A stretch of 64,000 nucleotides of DNA from Clostridia bacterium (GTDB lineage: Bacteria; Bacillota; Clostridia; TANB77; CAG-465): the NCBI GenBank assembly GCA_900772475.1, contig CAAHEI010000094.1:1-64000 (forward strand). Reading direction: 5' to 3'. The position numbers were made by a program, and so were the translations under genes. Positions within the stretch are counted from its first letter, which is position 1. Every line of letters begins with the position of its first letter. Positions 9,744 to 17,849 of this stretch are shown here, one piece after another. The notes below the pieces were generated by a model. The model did no database searches, was not told the DNA's origin, and saw nothing but the letters and a program-made list of their open reading frames with translations.

Positions 9744-10256
9744 TTATTTTCTTTTACTTTTTTCTATTTTTTTTATTTTATCACGTACAACTGCAGCCTT
9801 CTCATATTCCTCATTTTCTACTAAAGTTTTTAATTCATTTTTTAAAGATGCTACTTCATCTAATTTATCTATTTTATCTTTTTGTATACTTTTAGCATTT
9901 GAAATACGTTTTTTATTACTTAATTTTATATGTCTATTCTTTCCATGCATTTTAAGGAAAATATTATCTAGTCTATCTTCAAATGTATCGTAACAATCAG
10001 GACAACCTAGAAGTCCAGTGCTTGAATAATCATCAAATGTATAACCACATGTAGGGCATTTTAATTCCTCTTTAAATCCAAAATCTCCAAACAAACTTGG
10101 AATATTTGTAAACATTGGAGAAAACATATCTGAAAAGTTTACAAAACCTAATTTTTTAGCACAATCTATGCAAAAATGCATTTCTTGTTTTTTACCATTT
10201 ATATCTTCCATATATCTTACAGTTGCCTCTTTCTTTCCACAACTTTGACATTTCAT
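9744..10256 (-). CDS. mcsA: McsA, zinc-binding activator of McsB
   Basis: This 170-residue partner stimulates McsB kinase activity and modulates CtsR. Two treble-clef zinc modules are visible: MKCQSCGKKEA...CIDCA near the N-terminus and CPTCGYTF...GCPDCYDTF in the middle. A UVR domain (about 130-168, LKNELKTLVENEEYEKAAVVRDKI) closes the protein. I start at the ATG of MKCQSCG because the upstream in-frame GTG lies within the AGGAGTG ribosome binding site. It follows ctsR by 13 bases and is followed by mcsB, the canonical order. Confidence 0.96.
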   Translation of the reverse strand: MKCQSCGKKEATVRYMEDINGKKQEMHFCIDCAKKLGFVNFSDMFSPMFTNIPSLFGDFGFKEELKCPTCGYTFDDYSSTGLLGCPDCYDTFEDRLDNIFLKMHGKNRHIKLSNKKRISNAKSIQKDKIDKLDEVASLKNELKTLVENEEYEKAAVVRDKIKKIEKSKRK

Positions 10257-10269
10257 AATAATCACTCCT

Positions 10270-10713
10270 TTACAAATTCATTAATATATTCTTCAGAATA
10301 TCAGCTCTTACTTCATCTCTTTTTATTTTATCAACCTTAAATAAGCTCTTGTCAGAAAGTGCAGCCTTTATAACCTTTGCAGTATTTTTATCTAATAGAT
10401 TATATCGTATAAAATCATCCAAGTAAATATCTGCGACACTTTGCGACAATTTACTACCAATTTTTTCAGTAATGTTTGATATATATTCTTCTTTAGTAGA
10501 ATTTACTCTACTAATTTTTATATATCCACCACCTCCTCTTCGACTTTCTACATAAAATCCAAGTTCAGGTATAAACCTTGTGGATATTACATAGTTTATT
10601 TGCGATGGTACACAATTAAATCTATCAGCAAGTGCACTCCTATTTAATTCTGCTACTTCATTTTGCGTTATTATTTCATTTATATACTCTTCTATTAAAT
10701 CTGATATTTTCAT
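10270..10713 (-). CDS. ctsR: Class III heat-shock repressor CtsR
   Basis: This 147-residue dimeric repressor controls clp genes at normal temperature. The N-terminal winged helix has the family motif NYVISTRFIPELGFYVESRRGGGGYIKI, whose glycine-rich wing (GGGGY) senses heat. The C-terminal dimerisation domain is helical. It is the first gene of its operon. Its promoter holds a perfect tandem heptad CtsR box, so autoregulation is expected as in other Gram-positive bacteria. McsB phosphorylation and ClpCP turnover of CtsR are family knowledge. A strong AAAGGAGG site precedes the ATG. Confidence 0.98.
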   Translation of the reverse strand: MKISDLIEEYINEIITQNEVAELNRSALADRFNCVPSQINYVISTRFIPELGFYVESRRGGGGYIKISRVNSTKEEYISNITEKIGSKLSQSVADIYLDDFIRYNLLDKNTAKVIKAALSDKSLFKVDKIKRDEVRADILKNILMNL

Positions 10714-10731
10714 TTTAACCTCCTTTTAGAC

Positions 10732-10783
10732 TTTGACTTTCTTTGACTATTAATAGTATACTACTATACAAAACAAATGTCAA
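10732..10783 (-). promoter_or_regulatory. ctsR promoter with CtsR operator
   Basis: On the minus strand TTGACA (783-778 of 10 kb), 17 bases and TATACT (760-755) form a near-consensus sigma-A promoter. Just downstream, covering the start point, is AGTCAAAGAAAGTCAAA (10748-10732). It matches the CtsR consensus of two heptads three bases apart. This explains heat induction of the whole ctsR-clpC operon. Confidence 0.93.
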
Positions 10784-10800
10784 TAGATTTTTATATAAAA

Positions 10801-10850
10801 AGTCAGAAAAAGTCAAAAAAATACAGATGAACGAGAAAAAATTCATCTGT
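10801..10850 (-). terminator. rpoD terminator, with a CtsR-box-like heptad pair in its U tract
   Basis: A perfect 9-bp stem ACAGATGAA/TTCATCTGT (10823-10831 with 10842-10850) is followed on the minus strand by a T-rich run. It ends rpoD transcription ahead of ctsR. On the plus strand the U-tract region reads AGTCAGAAAAAGTCAAA (10801-10817), one base off a CtsR box. It could be a second operator for ctsR or coincidence. Confidence 0.7.
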
Positions 10851-10984
10851 ATTGTGATAACTATACCATATAACAACATAGCATAATTAAAATCTTATGA
10901 GTACAGAACAAATAATGTACTCATTATTATATTGTGCATTTTTTTATTTTTTATACACATTATTAATATTTTTTTATATTAAAA

Positions 10985-12325
10985 TTAATCTTCAGAATTC
11001 ATAAAATCTTTTAATCTCTTACTTCTACTTGGATGTCTAAGTTTTCTTAATGCTTTTGCTTCTATTTGTCTTATACGTTCCCTTGTTACTTGGAACTCAC
11101 GACCAACTTCTTCCAAAGTTCTCATACGTCCATCTTGAAGACCAAATCTAAGTTTTAAAACTTTTGCCTCTCTTGGAGTTAATGTTTGCATTACATCTTC
11201 AATATGTTCTCTTAAAAGTACATCAGCTGCTTGTGCTGCAGGAGATGGAGCATCTTCATCTGGTATAAAGTTGCCAAGATTACTCTCATCTTCTTCACCA
11301 ACAGGTGTCTCTAAAGATATTGGTTCTTGAGATACTTTTAATACTTCTCTTACTTTTTCAACTGGCATTTCAAGTTCAGCAGCAATTTCTTCTGGAGTTG
11401 GTTCTCTCCCTAAAGTTTGCAATAAATGCCTTGATGTACGTATTAATTTATTTATAGTTTCAACCATATGTACAGGTATCCTTATTGTTCTTGCTTGATC
11501 AGCTATGGCTCTTGTTATTGCTTGTCTAATCCACCAAGTTGCATATGTACTAAATTTATATCCTTTTGATTGATCAAACTTATCCACTGCTTTTATTAGT
11601 CCTAAGTTTCCTTCTTGTATAAGGTCAAGGAAATTCATACCTCTTCCAATATATTTTTTTGCTATACTTACAACTAATCTTAAATTTGATTCTATTAAAC
11701 GTTTTTTTGCTTCTTTATCCCCGTGAACCATTCTTTCTGCAAGCATATTTTCTTCTTCATATGTTAAAAGTGGTATTTTTCCTATTTCTTTCAAAAACAT
11801 TTTTACAGGATCATCAACATTTATATTATCAACAAAATCCATATTTTTAACATCATCAAGTAAAATATCTTTTTCAATTTCTGTTATATCTTCAAGATTT
11901 GGTTCAATATCAAGTTCAGCAACAGATTTTGTACCATCTATATTAACAACTGCCATATCAGAATCATCAACATCTATATCATCATCTTCAACAGCTTCTC
12001 TATCTTTTCCAGAAAGTAAATCTATATTTGCCTCTTTTGATGTTTCCTTTGCATCATCCATAATTATATTTAAATTAAGATCTGCTAAAGTATCATATAT
12101 TTTTGCCATCTCTTCAGGAGTAATTTCTGCTTCATCTACAAATTTAACAATATCTTTATATTTAACTTTTTTCTCTTTTTTACCTTTTTCAATAAATTTT
12201 TTAATTTTTTCTTTTTTTTCTTCTTTAGAGATATTTTTTTTCTCTACTTTTTCATTTTTTATTTTTTCCACTTTTTCCACCTTTTGTTCATCAATTTGTT
12301 TTTTACCATTTGAAACTTCTTTCAT
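10985..12325 (-). CDS. rpoD: RNA polymerase primary sigma factor RpoD (sigma-A)
   Basis: This 446-residue primary sigma factor directs RNA polymerase to housekeeping promoters. A very Lys/Glu-rich N-terminal extension (1-60) precedes region 1.1, then region 1.2 ([17 protein letters not shown]) and region 2. Region 2.3-2.4 reads [22 protein letters not shown], which melts and reads the -10 box. Region 3 ([13 protein letters not shown]) and region 4.2 ([20 protein letters not shown]), which reads the -35 box, follow. The C-terminus [17 protein letters not shown] is typical. The gene lies 11 bases after dnaG, the remnant of the rpsU-dnaG-rpoD macromolecular synthesis operon; rpsU is absent here. 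The charged extension is longer than in many relatives. Confidence 0.98.
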   Translation of the reverse strand: MKEVSNGKKQIDEQKVEKVEKIKNEKVEKKNISKEEKKEKIKKFIEKGKKEKKVKYKDIVKFVDEAEITPEEMAKIYDTLADLNLNIIMDDAKETSKEANIDLLSGKDREAVEDDDIDVDDSDMAVVNIDGTKSVAELDIEPNLEDITEIEKDILLDDVKNMDFVDNINVDDPVKMFLKEIGKIPLLTYEEENMLAERMVHGDKEAKKRLIESNLRLVVSIAKKYIGRGMNFLDLIQEGNLGLIKAVDKFDQSKGYKFSTYATWWIRQAITRAIADQARTIRIPVHMVETINKLIRTSRHLLQTLGREPTPEEIAAELEMPVEKVREVLKVSQEPISLETPVGEEDESNLGNFIPDEDAPSPAAQAADVLLREHIEDVMQTLTPREAKVLKLRFGLQDGRMRTLEEVGREFQVTRERIRQIEAKALRKLRHPSRSKRLKDFMNSED

Positions 12326-12336
12326 TATTTACTCCT

Positions 12337-14136
12337 TTACGATTTTAATCTTGATATTTCAATTATAATTTGATTTAATTCAAATTGCAATATATCTTGC
12401 TCATCTTTTGAAATATTTTCATCTAATCTTTTTAAAATTTCATCTCTTCTATGATATAGTTTTTCCTTATGTTTGTATGTTAATACATCATTTAATAATT
12501 TTTCATTATCAATATTTTGCGTATCTATATATATTATTTCTGTTAATTCTTTTATAAGTTCTTCATCTTTTAACTTAGATAGAATATCAATTTTATTAAT
12601 GTCATATTCTTCTTTTAATTTAAGTATATACTCATAAATCTTCTTTACATTTTCATCTTCAAAATCATCTATACTTACTTCATTAAAAATTCTTTCTTGT
12701 ATTTTTTTATTATGGCTTAAAATTAAAAGTATAATGTATTGTTCTTGCTTCTTTTTAAGAGTAGTAGTAAGATGCATTTTACGTGTTAAAGACTGCATAT
12801 CAATATATACTGTTTCATGTTTTTTATTTAGTTTTTTTTCAACTTCTTTTAAAATTGGCCCTGTTCCTATACCATATTTTTTAGAAACTCTATCTACATA
12901 AATTTCTCTTTCAATGTCATTATCTATTGAGGCCAAAATCTCAGCTGTATTTTTTAAAAATTGGATTTTTGAATCCATATCATTCATGTTAAGATTTTTC
13001 TCAAGCATTGAAATCTTAAATTCAACAAGTGAAATACTTGTATCAATACATTTTTCAAATCTTTCTTTTCCATATTTATTTATATATTCATCTGGATCTT
13101 TTACATCAGGTTTATCTAACTTTAATACTTTTACATTAATACCTCTTTTATGCAATATATCAAGTCCTCTTAATGTTGCATTTTGTCCCGCTGAATCTTG
13201 ATCATAGCATATTATAACATTATCTGTATATTTTTTCAAAAGACGAGCTTGGTCATCTGTTAGGGCTGTTCCAAGAGATGCTACTGCATTATCAAAACCA
13301 CTTTTTTGAAGTGCTATTGCATCCATATATCCTTCTACAATTATGATTTTATCATGCTTTTCTCTTTTAGCAAAATTCATCATATATAAAGTTTTACCTT
13401 TATGATATATTTCATTTTCCTTAGAATTCACATATTTAGGTAAAGACTTGTCTAAAACACGTCCACCAAAAGCTATTATTCTATCCCTTATATCAAATAT
13501 TGGAAATATAAGTCTTGAAAAAAATCTATCATAGATTTTTCCTCTTTCGTTTTTTACAAGTATTCCAGAATTTAATATATCTTGCTCACTAAAGCCTTTT
13601 TCTTTTAAATAATCCAAAAGTGGTATTTTACCATTTGCATAACCTATTCCATATTTATTTATTGTTTTTATATCAAACTGTCTTTTTTTTACATATTCTT
13701 TTACAATATTATTTTCTTCTTTTAAAAGGTTTATTAAATTATTATGATAGTAAATTCCAGCTTCTCTATTTATATTAAAGAATGTTTCTTTTTTGTTTTT
13801 AATTTCTTGTTTATCTCCAAACGATTTTGAACTCTGTTCATATTTACTAAGATCTATATGTGCTCTTTCGGCAAGCATTTCAACACTTTCCCAAAAATCA
13901 AGATTTTCAATTTTCATTATAAAAGAAATAACATTTCCACCTTGTGAACAGCCAAAGCATTTAAAAATTTGCTTGTCCATAGACACGCAAAAAGAAGGGG
14001 TCTTTTCTCTATGAAAAGGGCACAAACCAATAAAGTTCCTACCACTTTTCTTTAATGTAACGTATTCAGATATTACCTCTACTATATCATTTTGAGATAT
14101 TACTTCTTCGATTAAATCTTCTGAATAATACGCCAT
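12337..14136 (-). CDS. dnaG: DNA primase DnaG
   Basis: This 599-residue enzyme makes RNA primers for chromosomal replication. A CHC2 zinc finger (C39, H42, C60, C63; LCPFHREKTPSFCVSMDKQ) is followed by the catalytic core with its TOPRIM segment (IIVEGYMDAIALQKSGFDNAVASLG and DQDSAGQNA). A C-terminal helicase-binding domain ends the protein. I start at MAYYSED because a GAAGGGGGA ribosome binding site precedes it; the in-frame TTG six codons upstream would overlap that site. It forms an operon with rpoD downstream and probably with the membrane-protein gene upstream. Confidence 0.97.
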   Translation of the reverse strand: MAYYSEDLIEEVISQNDIVEVISEYVTLKKSGRNFIGLCPFHREKTPSFCVSMDKQIFKCFGCSQGGNVISFIMKIENLDFWESVEMLAERAHIDLSKYEQSSKSFGDKQEIKNKKETFFNINREAGIYYHNNLINLLKEENNIVKEYVKKRQFDIKTINKYGIGYANGKIPLLDYLKEKGFSEQDILNSGILVKNERGKIYDRFFSRLIFPIFDIRDRIIAFGGRVLDKSLPKYVNSKENEIYHKGKTLYMMNFAKREKHDKIIIVEGYMDAIALQKSGFDNAVASLGTALTDDQARLLKKYTDNVIICYDQDSAGQNATLRGLDILHKRGINVKVLKLDKPDVKDPDEYINKYGKERFEKCIDTSISLVEFKISMLEKNLNMNDMDSKIQFLKNTAEILASIDNDIEREIYVDRVSKKYGIGTGPILKEVEKKLNKKHETVYIDMQSLTRKMHLTTTLKKKQEQYIILLILSHNKKIQERIFNEVSIDDFEDENVKKIYEYILKLKEEYDINKIDILSKLKDEELIKELTEIIYIDTQNIDNEKLLNDVLTYKHKEKLYHRRDEILKRLDENISKDEQDILQFELNQIIIEISRLKS

Positions 14137-14155
14137 TTTTCCCCCTTCTTTCAAT

Positions 14156-15385
14156 CTATGATGCTACAAGCATTTTTACTCTTTCTTCTCTATTTAAATA
14201 TATATTTGATGTATTAACAATTGAAATTAAAATTAAAAATACTGTTAATATCATTTGATAATGTGTTATATCAAGCCCAAATACAGATATACAAATGTAT
14301 AAAAGTATAAAGAAAAGTTTCATTACAGTTGACTTTGTATCATATCTTCTTCTTAAAACAATTGCAAGTATTTCTATAAATACAATATATGAATATAGTA
14401 AAACATAATAAGTTTTAGATGTAGAATTTAACATATTTGTATTATTCAATAGATTTGAAACAAAATTTTCTACATTTATGTCCTTAATTCCAGTAGATAA
14501 ATTAAAGATTCCTATTTTATCTATACTTGTATTATTTATAACTATCATACCTATAAATATAATTAACGAAGCTATCAATGCAATAGTTATTATCGAAACA
14601 ATGAGTTTACTAATATTGATTCTTTCAACCTTATACAAAGTATCTTTAGTTTTAGAATTTACAATAGAAATAATTTTCTTTGGAAATCCTAAGTGAGTTT
14701 TATCAAGATTTACTGTAAGAATAAGTGACATTAAAGCCATTACAATCCATAAATATACACTTATTCCAATTGTAATTGATACTCCAACAAATATACCAAG
14801 TACACCGGAAATAACTAAGTATTTTTTATTTTTTATACCAAGTTGTTTTAATTCATCAATTAACTTTTGTATTAAAAGTATTGTAGAAAAAATTATTAAT
14901 GTCTTTACTAAATTTATAAATATCATGTTCACATCTGTATACACACATGGTAACATTGCAAATCCAAATAATCCAAGTACTGATAATATATCACTTTTAG
15001 AGACGTTAAAAATTATCCTCTTTAAAACAAAACCGATAAATAATTTTAAAAATATATACATAAATAAAATAGTATTTTCTATCAAGTATAAATATTTATA
15101 TATAGATATTATACTCATAATAACCACTATAAAAGTTATGTACACATATCTATATATAAGTGATATATTTCTCTTTACTTTTTTTCTATATAATTTATCT
15201 TTTATATAAACATATAATGCAACCAATAAAGCTGTTACAATTATATATACGACTTTCAAAATATTTAAAGTAGGACTACTACTGTTATTATTTAATAGTA
15301 ACATTACGTCTTGATAACCCATAAATATAATTAAAGCAAGAAATAATATAACTACTAAAGTACGTGAAATCTTACTAATACTCAT
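14156..15385 (-). CDS. Polytopic membrane protein of unknown function
   Basis: This 409-residue protein has about ten to eleven predicted transmembrane helices. The first is at about 9-26, and later ones alternate with short basic loops such as KDKLYRKKVKR. A longer extracytoplasmic stretch (about 278-320, NTSIDKIGIFNLSTGIKDIN) precedes the last cluster of helices. The C-terminus ends in a short charged tail (NREERVKMLVAS). I do not recognise the family and see no catalytic motif. It ends 19 bases before dnaG and may be co-transcribed with it. The ribosome binding site is weak (GGGTAGAT). It could be a polymer- or lipid-related membrane enzyme or a structural protein; nothing decides this. 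Confidence 0.6.
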   Translation of the reverse strand: MSISKISRTLVVILFLALIIFMGYQDVMLLLNNNSSSPTLNILKVVYIIVTALLVALYVYIKDKLYRKKVKRNISLIYRYVYITFIVVIMSIISIYKYLYLIENTILFMYIFLKLFIGFVLKRIIFNVSKSDILSVLGLFGFAMLPCVYTDVNMIFINLVKTLIIFSTILLIQKLIDELKQLGIKNKKYLVISGVLGIFVGVSITIGISVYLWIVMALMSLILTVNLDKTHLGFPKKIISIVNSKTKDTLYKVERINISKLIVSIITIALIASLIIFIGMIVINNTSIDKIGIFNLSTGIKDINVENFVSNLLNNTNMLNSTSKTYYVLLYSYIVFIEILAIVLRRRYDTKSTVMKLFFILLYICISVFGLDITHYQMILTVFLILISIVNTSNIYLNREERVKMLVAS

Positions 15386-15429
15386 TTATATCTACCCACT
15401 CTTTTTAAAAGTCAACCTCTTATTTTTCT

Positions 15430-16161
15430 TTATTTACTATATAATTCGTTTACTTCTGCTAAAGCTTCATGTGTCCCTATATCAAAACATTCTCCTGAAA
15501 ATTCATAAGCATAAAGTGGCATCTTTTTGTATAAATATGCTACTAAGTTTCCTGGTGCATCGCAAGAATTTCCTTCTTCTAAATATGTTTTAATTTGAGG
15601 AACAATTTCTCTTGGATATATATATTCAGCATATACTGCATATTTTCCTTTTGGTTCAGCTGGTTTTTCTTCAAATCCAACCATTCTCATATTATCATCG
15701 AGTTCAGCTACACCTAATCTTTTTAATAATTCATAATTTTCTTTTCTAACACATACACATGGTGCTTTTTTCTCTTTATAACAATTATAAAAATCTGTAA
15801 GTTCAAATTCAAATAGATTATCAGTTGCAAGAACTAATATGTCATCGTCAACCTTTGCATTTTCAATTACAAATTCTATATCACCTATAGCACCTAATCT
15901 ATCATCATTTGATACTGTACCATCGTTAAATACTTTGATTGGTTTTATATTATTTTTTTCATTTGCCCAATCTTCAAAATGTTTTGTATATTTAGCATTT
16001 GTTACTAAATAGATTTCATCAATATCATCAATTTTATTTACTTTTTCTAAAGTATAATCAATTATTGCTTTACCTCCAACTTTTAACAAAGCTTTTGGAA
16101 AATTCTCTGTTAAAGGGAATAACCTAGTTGCATATCCCGCACATAATAAAATACATTTCAT
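15430..16161 (-). CDS. Sugar-phosphate nucleotidyltransferase
   Basis: This 243-residue enzyme joins a sugar-1-phosphate to a nucleotide for cell-surface polymers. The N-terminal signature CAGYATRLFPLTENFPKALL (residues 6-25) is the GxGxRLxPLTxxxPKxLL nucleotide-binding loop. ILVLATDNLFEF contains the metal-binding Asp, and EKPAEPKGKYAVYAEYIYP matches the sugar-binding region of RmlA/GlmU-type enzymes. I start at MKCILLC, which has an AAAGGAGAG site, not at an upstream in-frame start. The GlmU acyltransferase domain is absent, so it is a stand-alone transferase. The exact sugar (glucose, mannose or another) is undetermined. It appears monocistronic. Confidence 0.85.
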   Translation of the reverse strand: MKCILLCAGYATRLFPLTENFPKALLKVGGKAIIDYTLEKVNKIDDIDEIYLVTNAKYTKHFEDWANEKNNIKPIKVFNDGTVSNDDRLGAIGDIEFVIENAKVDDDILVLATDNLFEFELTDFYNCYKEKKAPCVCVRKENYELLKRLGVAELDDNMRMVGFEEKPAEPKGKYAVYAEYIYPREIVPQIKTYLEEGNSCDAPGNLVAYLYKKMPLYAYEFSGECFDIGTHEALAEVNELYSK

Positions 16162-16265
16162 AATTAATCTCTCCTTTGTACATGCAAAAAGTCTACATGT
16201 ATTTGCTATTATATCATATAAAATTTTGTTTTTCAACATTTTATTTAATATTTATGCTCGAAAAG

Positions 16266-16291
16266 CCCCCTGCAATCAATTTTGCAGAGGG
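16266..16291 (-). terminator. Terminator downstream of the 305-residue gene
   Basis: A 10-bp stem CCCTCTGCAA/TTGCAGGGGG with one G-T pair is followed by CTTTT on the minus strand. It lies 30 bases after the stop at 16322. Confidence 0.7.
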
Positions 16292-16321
16292 TATAATATA
16301 TTACTTTACTTAATTATGAGT

Positions 16322-17239
16322 TTAAACAGCTTGTTCAGTTGTATTTGATGCATCAACTGTATCTGTTACAACTTGATTTTCATCATCATTTATTTTTTGC
16401 TCAAACTCAGATATTCTTTGTTCAGTTTCATATTGTTCAATTCTATTTAAAGCATATAAATATTTTCTTTCTTGTGAAAGTAATGCTTGGTATTCATCAT
16501 TCCAATCATCGTGGTTTCTTAAATCAGTATGAACATCATTTAATTTTTCTTCTAGAACAAGTTTAACTGGTTCCATTATACTTTTATTCTTTTCTACCTT
16601 GATTCCATTGTCAACCATATATGTCATAACTTCAGCCATAAGCCTTTCACCTTGAGTATTAACTCCACCTTGTTCAGCATTATCATGTAAAATATCTACT
16701 GCCTTTTCAATTTCGTTTACACCAACTTTATCAAATATAGAATCTACTCTAGAATCAATAAATTGTCCATTTTCTCCAAATACTTCTTGACCTTTTATAA
16801 ATAAATCAACATTATTTTGAATTATTCTTGCTTGTGCTACTGGTAATTCCTCTGTAGCTATTTTTAAAGCATGTCTATCATAATATTTCCTAAATGCACT
16901 ATTACACATTTCTTGAGATTCTGTGTATGGCTTAAAGAATTGGGCATACTCTCTTAAAACTTCATGTTGAGTTTTTTCACCACTTATATTTTGTCTTAAT
17001 TCGTCTAGATTTTCTCCAAAGTATGCTGTAACTTTATGATCTATTGCATCTGGTTCATACTGTACTTCTGGTACAATATTCTCACTTTGAACTTCTTCAT
17101 TAGAATTTTCTTGCACATCACTTGCACTATCAAGCATTAAATAGTCTTTTTTACGTCCAAATACCTTAGCAAACATATTTTTAACTGAACTTAAATCTTC
17201 TAAAAAAAGCTTCCATTCATTTTTCCAAAATTCTTTCAT
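16322..17239 (-). CDS. Unrecognised soluble protein with MKEFWKNEW N-terminus
   Basis: This 305-residue protein starts MKEFWKNEWKLFLEDLSSVK, nearly the same as the small protein encoded just upstream. An acidic linker (about 35-65) and a helical body follow, ending in a Glu/Asp-rich coiled-coil-like region. It has no membrane helix or signal peptide and only one cysteine. The start at MKEFWK has a GAGGTG ribosome binding site; an upstream in-frame start would run through that site. I do not recognise the family. The shared N-terminus suggests a common localisation or interaction tag joined to different bodies. The codon pattern (Gln- and His-richer) is a little unlike the flanking genes. Confidence 0.6.
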   Translation of the reverse strand: MKEFWKNEWKLFLEDLSSVKNMFAKVFGRKKDYLMLDSASDVQENSNEEVQSENIVPEVQYEPDAIDHKVTAYFGENLDELRQNISGEKTQHEVLREYAQFFKPYTESQEMCNSAFRKYYDRHALKIATEELPVAQARIIQNNVDLFIKGQEVFGENGQFIDSRVDSIFDKVGVNEIEKAVDILHDNAEQGGVNTQGERLMAEVMTYMVDNGIKVEKNKSIMEPVKLVLEEKLNDVHTDLRNHDDWNDEYQALLSQERKYLYALNRIEQYETEQRISEFEQKINDDENQVVTDTVDASNTTEQAV

Positions 17240-17441
17240 ATAAAACACCTCATTTGTTAATAATAACACTATACTATCACATGTACCATTATTATATATA
17301 ATTTGTCAAAAAAAAGCAATAACAGCAATGTTTTATTTATATTACATTTTTGTTTCAAAAAAGCAATATAAAAGTTATATTACTTTAAATAATAATGGTT
17401 ATACTATATTAAAGTTAACCATAATTGTTTCATAAACAAAT

Positions 17442-17468
17442 AAAATTGCGATCTAAAATCGCAATTTT
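17442..17468 (-). terminator. Terminator of the 77-residue gene
   Basis: A perfect 11-bp stem AAAATTGCGAT/ATCGCAATTTT with a 5-base loop lies 5 bases after the stop at 17474. The minus strand continues with ATTTTATTTG. Confidence 0.8.
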
Positions 17469-17473
17469 AACTT

Positions 17474-17707
17474 TTAAAATTTAAATTTTACTGGTTGAAA
17501 TAAGAAATCTTTTGCATTTGAACAACCTTGTTTAAAACTATCCCATATTCCAACATTTTGTACTTCTGTCTCTTGTTCTCTTTCTTCTACTGAAGCTTGT
17601 AATTGTAAGGTTTTAGGACTAAATGTAACTGGTTGTAAAAAGAATTCTCCAAGTGTTTGCATATCATCTAAGAAAAGTTGCCACTCGTTTTTCCAAAATT
17701 CTTTCAT
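17474..17707 (-). CDS. Small protein with MKEFWKNEW N-terminus and repeated FQPV motif
   Basis: This 77-residue protein begins MKEFWKNEWQLFLDDM, a near copy of the N-terminus of the downstream 305-residue protein. It contains two copies of a short aromatic motif, FFLQPVTF (about 22-29) and FLFQPVKF at the C-terminus. The middle is acidic and Gln-rich. No known domain is visible. The start has a GAGGTGGT ribosome binding site and an upstream promoter at 17756-17784. With its own terminator it is an independent unit. Function unknown; the conserved amphipathic start may bind a membrane or a partner protein. Confidence 0.6.
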   Translation of the reverse strand: MKEFWKNEWQLFLDDMQTLGEFFLQPVTFSPKTLQLQASVEEREQETEVQNVGIWDSFKQGCSNAKDFLFQPVKFKF

Positions 17708-17755
17708 TATATACCACCTCTTTTGTTTTTTTATTACCATAAAAACTATAGTAAT

Positions 17756-17784
17756 AGTTTATACTATTATAATATTTTTTTCAA
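17756..17784 (-). promoter_or_regulatory. Promoter of the 77-residue gene
   Basis: Minus-strand TTGAAA (17784-17779), 17-base spacer, TAAACT (17761-17756). No operator is obvious. Confidence 0.6.
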
Positions 17785-17849
17785 CTACATTTTGATTTCT
17801 TTTATATTTCATTTATGTTACAAATTATATAAGTAGTTATCTTAAATAT

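Noticed and set aside
10897..10924. ATGAGTAC/GTACTCAT hairpin after rpoD as the main terminator
   Set aside because: It has no T tract; the hairpin at 10823-10850 is a much better terminator.
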